This document shows, piece after piece, positions 5,785 through 9,143 of a stretch of DNA of 9,143 bases. Position numbers and translations under genes: made by a program. How positions within the stretch are numbered: the stretch's first letter is position 1; every line of letters begins with the position of its first letter. Origin of the DNA: Selenomonadaceae bacterium (GTDB taxonomy: Bacteria; Bacillota; Negativicutes; Selenomonadales; Selenomonadaceae); contig JAFPCE010000164.1 of NCBI GenBank assembly GCA_017390245.1, positions 1 to 9,143 of the forward strand, written 5' to 3'. The notes under the pieces were generated by a model, which saw only the letters and a list, made by a program, of their open reading frames with translations, was not told where the DNA came from and did not search any database.

Positions 5785-6660
5785 ATGAGTGATATTTTAG
5801 TAAAGGCTATTACAAAGGGCGTCAGAGTATATGCTGCTGTTACCACGGATTTAGTAAATGAGGCAATCCGCCGTCATGACTGTTATCCTATTGCGGCAGC
5901 TGCACTGGGAAGAACTATGACCGGGGCTCTTTTAATGGCTGCTAATTTAAAAAATCAGGAAGCAATTACCATAGATTTCCGGGGAGATGGTCCTCTGGGC
6001 AGCATCACAGCTGATGCAACTCCTGATGGCTTTGTCCGGGGTTACGTGCATAATCCTCACGTGGATTTGCCATTAAATGCCCAGGGAAAGCTGGATGTAG
6101 GCGGTGCCATTGGCCAGGGGCTGGTAACTGTCACCCGCTTTACCGGTTTAGGTGAGCCTATGCGGGGCAGCTGTGAAATCGTTTCTGGTGAGATTGCTGA
6201 GGATTTAACGAATTATCTGTACGTATCTGAGCAGACACCATCTAGCGTAGGCTTAGGCGTGTTAGTGGATAAGGACTTTAAAGCAGTGGCTGCTGGCGGT
6301 TTTATGCTGCAGCCTATGCCTGATGCTGATGAGGAGATTATCAGCAGGCTGGAGGAAAATCTCCAAAAGGTTCGTCCTGTCTCTGCCATGATTGCTGAGG
6401 GCAAGGGTCCAAGGGCTATAATCAAGGAGCTAATGGCTGGCTTTGACATGGAATTTTTGTCCAGCACTGAGCTTTCCTTCAAGTGCCAGTGTTCCAAGGA
6501 ACGCCTGGAGGATGTGCTTTTGAACTTAGGCCATGATGATATGCAGTCTCTGGTGGAGGATGGCCATGCTGAGGTATGCTGCCATTTCTGCGGTGAGAAG
6601 TACCAGTTCTCCAGAGAAGAGCTGCAGAAGCTGCTGGATTTAGCTGATGGCTTAAGATAA
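5785..6660 (+). CDS. hslO: Redox-regulated chaperone Hsp33
   Basis: 291 aa, the usual Hsp33 length. Hsp33 is a cytoplasmic holdase that is switched on by oxidative unfolding: in the reduced state four cysteines bind zinc, and disulphide formation exposes the client-binding surface. Those cysteines are present near the C-terminus as C234-Q-C236 and C266-H-F-C269, with a normal linker of 29 residues. The N-terminal domain carries typical blocks such as LGRTMTGALLMAANLK and DFRGDGPLG. ATG at 5785 is chosen because AAAAGGA (5773-5779) lies 5 bases before it and the MSDILVKA beginning fits the family. A TTG at 5761 in the same frame lacks a ribosome binding site. No clear promoter is visible in the 88-base gap before it, so it may be read from upstream through the hairpin at 5716-5755. 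Confidence 0.95.
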   Translation: MSDILVKAITKGVRVYAAVTTDLVNEAIRRHDCYPIAAAALGRTMTGALLMAANLKNQEAITIDFRGDGPLGSITADATPDGFVRGYVHNPHVDLPLNAQGKLDVGGAIGQGLVTVTRFTGLGEPMRGSCEIVSGEIAEDLTNYLYVSEQTPSSVGLGVLVDKDFKAVAAGGFMLQPMPDADEEIISRLEENLQKVRPVSAMIAEGKGPRAIIKELMAGFDMEFLSSTELSFKCQCSKERLEDVLLNLGHDDMQSLVEDGHAEVCCHFCGEKYQFSREELQKLLDLADGLR

Positions 6661-6666
6661 AAATTA

Positions 6667-6692
6667 CGCGAATTTTTCTAGAAAAATCTGCG
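6667..6692. other. AT-rich hairpin directly after hslO
   Basis: ATTTTT (6672-6677) and AAAAAT (6682-6687) pair around CTAG, and CGC (6667-6669) can pair with GCG (6690-6692) across a small internal loop. It starts 6 bases after the hslO stop. No T-run follows, so alone it is a poor terminator. It may assist the stronger hairpin at 6700-6743. Confidence 0.3.
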
Positions 6693-6699
6693 GAGAATA

Positions 6700-6743
6700 A
6701 AATAATGTGACGTAAAGGAAAAATACTTTACATCACATTATTT
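6700..6743 (+). terminator. Strong hairpin ending hslO transcription, overlapping the next promoter
   Basis: AATAATGTGACGTAAAG (6701-6717) pairs with CTTTACATCACATTATT (6726-6742) with one C-A mismatch, and A6700-T6743 adds another pair, around loop GAAAAATA. T-rich DNA follows (TTTATTTGTT). The flanking A-rich 5' side would make it work on the other strand as well. The 3' arm contains the -35 hexamer of the promoter at 6727-6755. Confidence 0.6.
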
Positions 6744-6755
6744 ATTTGTTATAAT
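6727..6755 (+). promoter_or_regulatory. Upstream promoter of the rpmB region
   Basis: TTTACA (6727-6732), a 17-base spacer and TATAAT (6750-6755) form a strong sigma-A-type promoter. RNA would start near 6762 and carry a ~160-base leader before rpmB. The preceding 14 bases, AAGGAAAAATACTT (6715-6728), are identical to those at 7223-7236 before the ylxM promoter. The -35 is embedded in the 3' arm of the hslO terminator hairpin. Confidence 0.65.
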
Positions 6756-6761
6756 AACCCA

Positions 6762-6836
6762 GTAATTGAGCAGTAGCTGTAGTGGTAACGGCTATGAGCT
6801 TTACCTTGTTGAGGGAAATTAGCAACAAGGGGTTGC
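6762..6836 (+). ncRNA. Structured leader or small RNA candidate upstream of rpmB
   Basis: This stretch has no convincing reading frame but dense complementarity. GTAGCTG (6773-6779) pairs with CGGCTAT (6789-6795). GGTAA in that hairpin's loop (6784-6788) is complementary to TTACC (6801-6805), which would make an H-type pseudoknot. CCTTGTTG (6804-6811) pairs perfectly with CAACAAGG (6823-6830), sharing CC with the pseudoknot strand. GCAAC (6822-6826) can alternatively pair with GTTGC (6832-6836). It lies right after a strong promoter and before a second one. It could be the leader of a ribosomal-protein mRNA (bL28 autoregulation) or an independent small RNA. I recognise no known RNA family. 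Confidence 0.35.
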
Positions 6837-6862
6837 AAAAAGTAAAATACATGTGCTAAAAT
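6833..6862 (+). promoter_or_regulatory. Proximal extended -10 promoter of rpmB
   Basis: TTGCAA (6833-6838), an 18-base spacer, and TAAAAT (6857-6862) preceded by TGC (6854-6856), giving an extended -10. RNA would begin near 6869, about 54 bases before the rpmB start, and would lack the structured segment at 6762-6836. Two near-identical boxes, AATATTTTCGT (6860-6870) and AATATTTTTCGT (6879-6890), flank the predicted start point. Confidence 0.55.
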
Positions 6863-6922
6863 ATTTTCGTTGTGCGTGAATATTTTTCGTACATACAAGA
6901 TACTGTAAGGAGGTGTGTTTTC

Positions 6923-7114
6923 GTGGCAAGTGTATGTGAAGTATGCGGTAAGGGCGAGCTGAGCGGTAACAATGTCAGCCATTCCCATTTGAAGACTAAG
7001 CGTTCTTGGAAGCCAAACATCCAGCGCGTTCGTGCTGTTGTTGAGGGCGAGGTTAAGCGTGTAAACGTTTGCACCCGTTGCCTGCGTTCCGGTAAGGTTG
7101 AGAGAGCTATCTGA
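6923..7114 (+). CDS. rpmB: Large-subunit ribosomal protein bL28
   Basis: 63 aa, the typical length. bL28 is a small basic protein of the 50S subunit. The sequence is canonical: CEVCGKG at the N-terminus, SHSHLKTKRSWKPN (19-31 region), then VCTRCLRSGKVERAI at the end. Cysteines C5, C8, C50 and C53 form the zinc ribbon of the C+ (zinc-binding) form of the protein. The start is GTG at 6923, chosen because AAGGAGGT (6907-6914) lies 8 bases upstream and the second residue onward (ASVCEVC) fits the family. An ATG at 6872 in the same frame would add 17 unlike residues and has no ribosome binding site. Monocistronic between its own promoters and the terminator at 7144-7186. Confidence 0.97.
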   Translation: MASVCEVCGKGELSGNNVSHSHLKTKRSWKPNIQRVRAVVEGEVKRVNVCTRCLRSGKVERAI

Positions 7115-7127
7115 TTTTGCGCAAAAT
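7114..7127. other. 14-bp perfect palindrome overlapping the rpmB stop codon
   Basis: ATTTTGCGCAAAAT reads identically on both strands with no spacer and shares its first base with the TGA stop. A shorter palindrome, TGATATATCA, follows close by (about 7136-7145). Such symmetric DNA can be a dimeric protein site or just a weak loop-less RNA fold. A proper terminator lies further on, so its role is unclear. Confidence 0.3.
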
Positions 7128-7143
7128 ATCTGATTTGATATAT

Positions 7144-7186
7144 CATAAGAAAAGCCGATTATGTTATGTAATCGGCTTTTCTTATG
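7144..7186. terminator. Intrinsic terminator after rpmB, probably bidirectional
   Basis: CATAAGAAAAGCCGATTA (7144-7161) pairs perfectly over 18 bp with 7169-7186, around loop TGTTATG. The GC-rich heart GCCGAT/ATCGGC is followed in the 3' arm by TTTTCTT, and the symmetric A-rich 5' arm gives the same signal on the minus strand. It separates rpmB from the ylxM-ffh unit. Confidence 0.88.
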
Positions 7187-7234
7187 CGTCAATCAGCCTG
7201 AAAAAAAGAAAAATTGTCTGACAAGGAAAAATAC

Positions 7235-7263
7235 TTGACAACCATAAAGGCGATGGATATAAT
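7235..7263 (+). promoter_or_regulatory. Consensus promoter of ylxM-ffh
   Basis: TTGACA (7235-7240), a 17-base spacer, TATAAT (7258-7263): a perfect match to the sigma-A consensus. The expected start is near 7270, giving a leader of about 47 bases. The upstream AAGGAAAAATACTT and downstream TATAATAAC are shared with the promoter at 6727-6755. Confidence 0.9.
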
Positions 7264-7316
7264 AACTATGGTCGGGTAAAGCTGTACCTTTCTGAACAGA
7301 GACAGGAGGAGATTAT

Positions 7317-7673
7317 ATGCTGGAGCAGCGGATATATTTAGCACAGCTCTTTGATATATATGGTCCTTTGCTGACAGAAAAGCAGCGCCGCTGTCTGGAG
7401 ATGCATCTGCTGGAGGATTTCTCCATGTCAGAGATAGGCGAGAGCTTGCAGGTTTCCCGCCAGGCAGTATACGATATACTGCATCGTTCTGAACAGACTA
7501 TGACTGAGTATGAGGATAAGCTGGGACTGGCCCAGCGCCTTACAAAGCAGCGTCAGGAACTTACAGAAATATACGATGAGCTTCAGGTATTAGCTGATAA
7601 GCAGCAGCTTACCGCAGTGCAGGATTTGCTAACAAAGCTTGCGCCATATACCACCAGGGCTCAGGAGGAATAG
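7317..7673 (+). CDS. ylxM: YlxM-family SRP-associated DNA-binding protein
   Basis: 118 aa, the usual size for YlxM (~110 aa). The N-terminal half (about 19-57) is a sigma-70 region-4-like helix-turn-helix: LLTEKQRRCLEMHLLEDFSM, then EIGESLQVSRQAVYDILHR with the recognition helix around 47-57. The rest (about 59-112) is strongly helical and charged (EYEDKLGLAQRLTKQRQEL), likely a coiled coil. YlxM is encoded next to ffh across Firmicutes and is reported to associate with the signal recognition particle, affecting its GTPase or RNA component; the DNA-binding role is less clear. The start has an excellent AGGAGGA (7304-7310). Its stop lies 2 bases before the ffh start, and its last codons contain the ffh ribosome binding site, suggesting translational coupling. 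Confidence 0.92.
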   Translation: MLEQRIYLAQLFDIYGPLLTEKQRRCLEMHLLEDFSMSEIGESLQVSRQAVYDILHRSEQTMTEYEDKLGLAQRLTKQRQELTEIYDELQVLADKQQLTAVQDLLTKLAPYTTRAQEE

Positions 7674-7675
7674 AT

Positions 7676-9143
7676 TTGATTTTTGAAGGTTTAGCAGATC
7701 GGCTGCAGGCAACATTTAAAAAGCTGCGGGGGCATGGCAAGCTGACAGAAGACGATGTTAAGCTGGCTATGAAGGATGTGCGGATGGCTCTTTTAGAGGC
7801 AGACGTTAACTTCAAGGTAGTTAAGGATTTCGTAAAGAATGTAACTGAGCGTGCCATTGGCCAGGATGTTATGGATGCCCTGACTCCGGCCCAGGTAGTT
7901 ATTAAAATTGTTAATGAAGAGTTAACCAATTTAATGGGTGGCTCTCAAAGTAAAATAAACATATCATCTCAGCCACCTACCATTATTATGATGGCAGGTC
8001 TGCAGGGTGCTGGTAAAACCACCTCTGCCGGCAAGCTGGGCTTAGCTCTGAAGAAACAGGGCAAGCGGCCTGTGCTTGTAGCTGCAGATATATACAGGCC
8101 AGCAGCGGTAACTCAGCTGCAGGTTATTGGCAAGCAGCTGGATATTCCAGTGTTTTCCATGGAACCTGGCACAGATGCTGTTACCATTGCCAAGAGTTCT
8201 ATCAATTATGCCTTTACTCATGCTAATGATGTGGTTATAATCGATACAGCAGGCCGTTTGCAGATTGATGAGGCATTGATGCAGGAGCTGAAGGATATCA
8301 AGGCTCAGGTAACACCACATGAGATTCTTCTGGTGGTGGATGCAATGGCAGGTCAGGATGCAGTTAATGTAGCCAAGAGCTTTAACGAGGATTTAGCCTT
8401 AACAGGTGTTATTCTCACAAAGCTGGATGGTGACTCCCGCGGTGGTGCAGCCCTTTCTGTAAAGGCTGTTACCGGATGCCCTATTAAGTTTGTGGGTATG
8501 GGAGAAAAGCTTGAGCCACTGGAGCCGTTCTATCCAGAACGCATGGCTTCCAGAATCCTGGGCATGGGCGATGTGCTCTCCCTGATTGAAAAGGCTCAGG
8601 AAAGCTTCGATGAAGAGGAAGCAAAGAAGCTGAAGGAAAAGCTCCGTAAGGATGACTTTACCTTAGACGATTTCCTCAATCAGATGAACCAGGTGAGAAA
8701 ACTGGGCTCCTTTGAAAGCATTCTGGGTATGATTCCAGGTATGGGTGATATCAAGAAAAAGCTGGGAGACAAGGAAATTGACCTAAACGGCAAGGAAATG
8801 CGCCAGATTGAGGCCATTATCCGTTCCATGACTCCAGAGGAGAGAACCAAGACCAGCATCATCAATGGCAGTCGCCGCAAGCGTATTGCCATGGGCAGTG
8901 GTACTAAGGTGCAGGACGTCAACAGGCTGTTAAAGCAGTTTGAAGAAATGCGCAAGATGATGAAAAAGATGAAGAAAATGCAAAATGGCAAGCGGGGTCT
9001 GGCAGGACTTGCTGGCATGAAGCTGCCGTTTATGAGCTTTTTATTTTCCCACTCCTTGGGAGTCATGGACAGGATAAAAGCCACAATTCGACGCAATTAC
9101 ATGCCAATGAGGTCAAAGTCCATGTACATCAAAGCAACCATTA
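7676..9143 (+). CDS. ffh: Signal recognition particle GTPase Ffh (3' end unresolved)
   Basis: 489 codons are open from a TTG start to the window edge. Ffh binds 4.5S/scRNA and signal sequences and, with FtsY, targets nascent membrane proteins to the translocon. Domains in order: N (1-~90, starting MIFEGLADRLQATFKKL); G with P-loop GLQGAGKT (108-115), DTAGR (190-194) and TKLD (248-251); and the methionine-rich M domain (~300-453) with the SRP-RNA-binding SRRKRIAMGSG (399-409) and a K/M-rich tail. TTG at 7676 is chosen because AGGAGG (7663-7668) lies 7 bases upstream and the N-terminus fits the family. The family normally ends at about 445-455 aa, and KLPFM at 449-453 (to 9034) looks like the true end. 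The next 36 codons, with CGA, AGG and ATA unlike the rest, do not resemble Ffh. Confidence 0.95.
   Translation, partial: MIFEGLADRLQATFKKLRGHGKLTEDDVKLAMKDVRMALLEADVNFKVVKDFVKNVTERAIGQDVMDALTPAQVVIKIVNEELTNLMGGSQSKINISSQPPTIIMMAGLQGAGKTTSAGKLGLALKKQGKRPVLVAADIYRPAAVTQLQVIGKQLDIPVFSMEPGTDAVTIAKSSINYAFTHANDVVIIDTAGRLQIDEALMQELKDIKAQVTPHEILLVVDAMAGQDAVNVAKSFNEDLALTGVILTKLDGDSRGGAALSVKAVTGCPIKFVGMGEKLEPLEPFYPERMASRILGMGDVLSLIEKAQESFDEEEAKKLKEKLRKDDFTLDDFLNQMNQVRKLGSFESILGMIPGMGDIKKKLGDKEIDLNGKEMRQIEAIIRSMTPEERTKTSIINGSRRKRIAMGSGTKVQDVNRLLKQFEEMRKMMKKMKKMQNGKRGLAGLAGMKLPFMSFLFSHSLGVMDRIKATIRRNYMPMRSKSMYIKATI

Noticed and set aside
6762..6836. T-box or tRNA-like element before rpmB
   Set aside because: No T-box consensus (AGGGTGGNACCGCG) and no cloverleaf or T-arm sequence; the similarity is limited to a short AGGG.
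6872..6922. Longer rpmB starting at ATG 6872
   Set aside because: The extra 17 residues are unlike bL28 and would be translated across the AAGGAGGT site that serves GTG 6923. The first predicted base of the proximal transcript lies almost at that ATG.
8680..9096. Minus-strand open frame of 138 codons over the ffh 3' end
   Set aside because: Most of it is the antisense of the conserved Ffh M domain and it starts at a TTG with no recognised family. It does not explain the unusual end of ffh.

Overview
The window is a compact, entirely plus-strand stretch of a bacterial chromosome. It looks like a low-to-mid GC Firmicute. The riboflavin genes in the order ribD-ribE-ribBA-ribH behind an FMN riboswitch, strong AGGAGG-type ribosome binding sites, a four-cysteine bL28 and a ylxM-ffh pair all fit Firmicutes. 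Protein style makes the Negativicutes (Selenomonadales-like anaerobes) my best guess, but I cannot test this without a search. TGA is used as a normal stop (ribE, rpmB), so the standard code applies.

Layout. Bases 1-144 hold the C-terminal end of a PC4/YdbC-type nucleic-acid-binding protein. It carries an in-frame TGA where the family has a tryptophan, and a terminator follows at 153-201. Bases 145-647 contain no gene. They hold that terminator, two copies of a ~35-bp palindrome-containing repeat, an AT-rich hairpin, a sigma-A-type promoter, a full FMN (RFN) riboswitch and an intrinsic terminator: a classic transcription-attenuation leader. Bases 648-4245 are the riboflavin operon: ribD, ribE (synthase alpha), the bifunctional ribBA and ribH. 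Together they make riboflavin from GTP and ribulose 5-phosphate, apart from the phosphatase step, which is not encoded here as a dedicated gene. A possible extra promoter and a small hairpin sit just before ribH.

Two more genes follow closely with no terminator in between: a YfcE-type metallophosphodiesterase (4279-4836) and an exported TPR-repeat protein (4860-5696). They are probably at the tail of the same transcript. After a long hairpin comes hslO (Hsp33, redox chaperone, 5785-6660). The hslO-rpmB gap (6661-6922) has two hairpins, a promoter embedded in the second hairpin, a ~75-nt region with strong and partly mutually exclusive base pairing, and a second extended -10 promoter directly before rpmB (bL28, 6923-7114).

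After an 18-bp perfect terminator stem, a consensus TTGACA-17-TATAAT promoter drives ylxM (7317-7673) and ffh (7676 to the window end), the SRP regulator and SRP GTPase. The ffh frame does not close where the protein should end (about 9034). It stays open to the window edge with unlike codon use, so the last ~110 bases need checking.

Most of the window is conserved housekeeping sequence. The parts worth a second look are the structured hslO-rpmB spacer, the duplicated palindromic repeat, the ribH leader, and the anomalies at both ends (stop in the YdbC-like gene, missing stop in ffh). I found no CRISPR array, tRNA, rRNA, transposase or phage gene.
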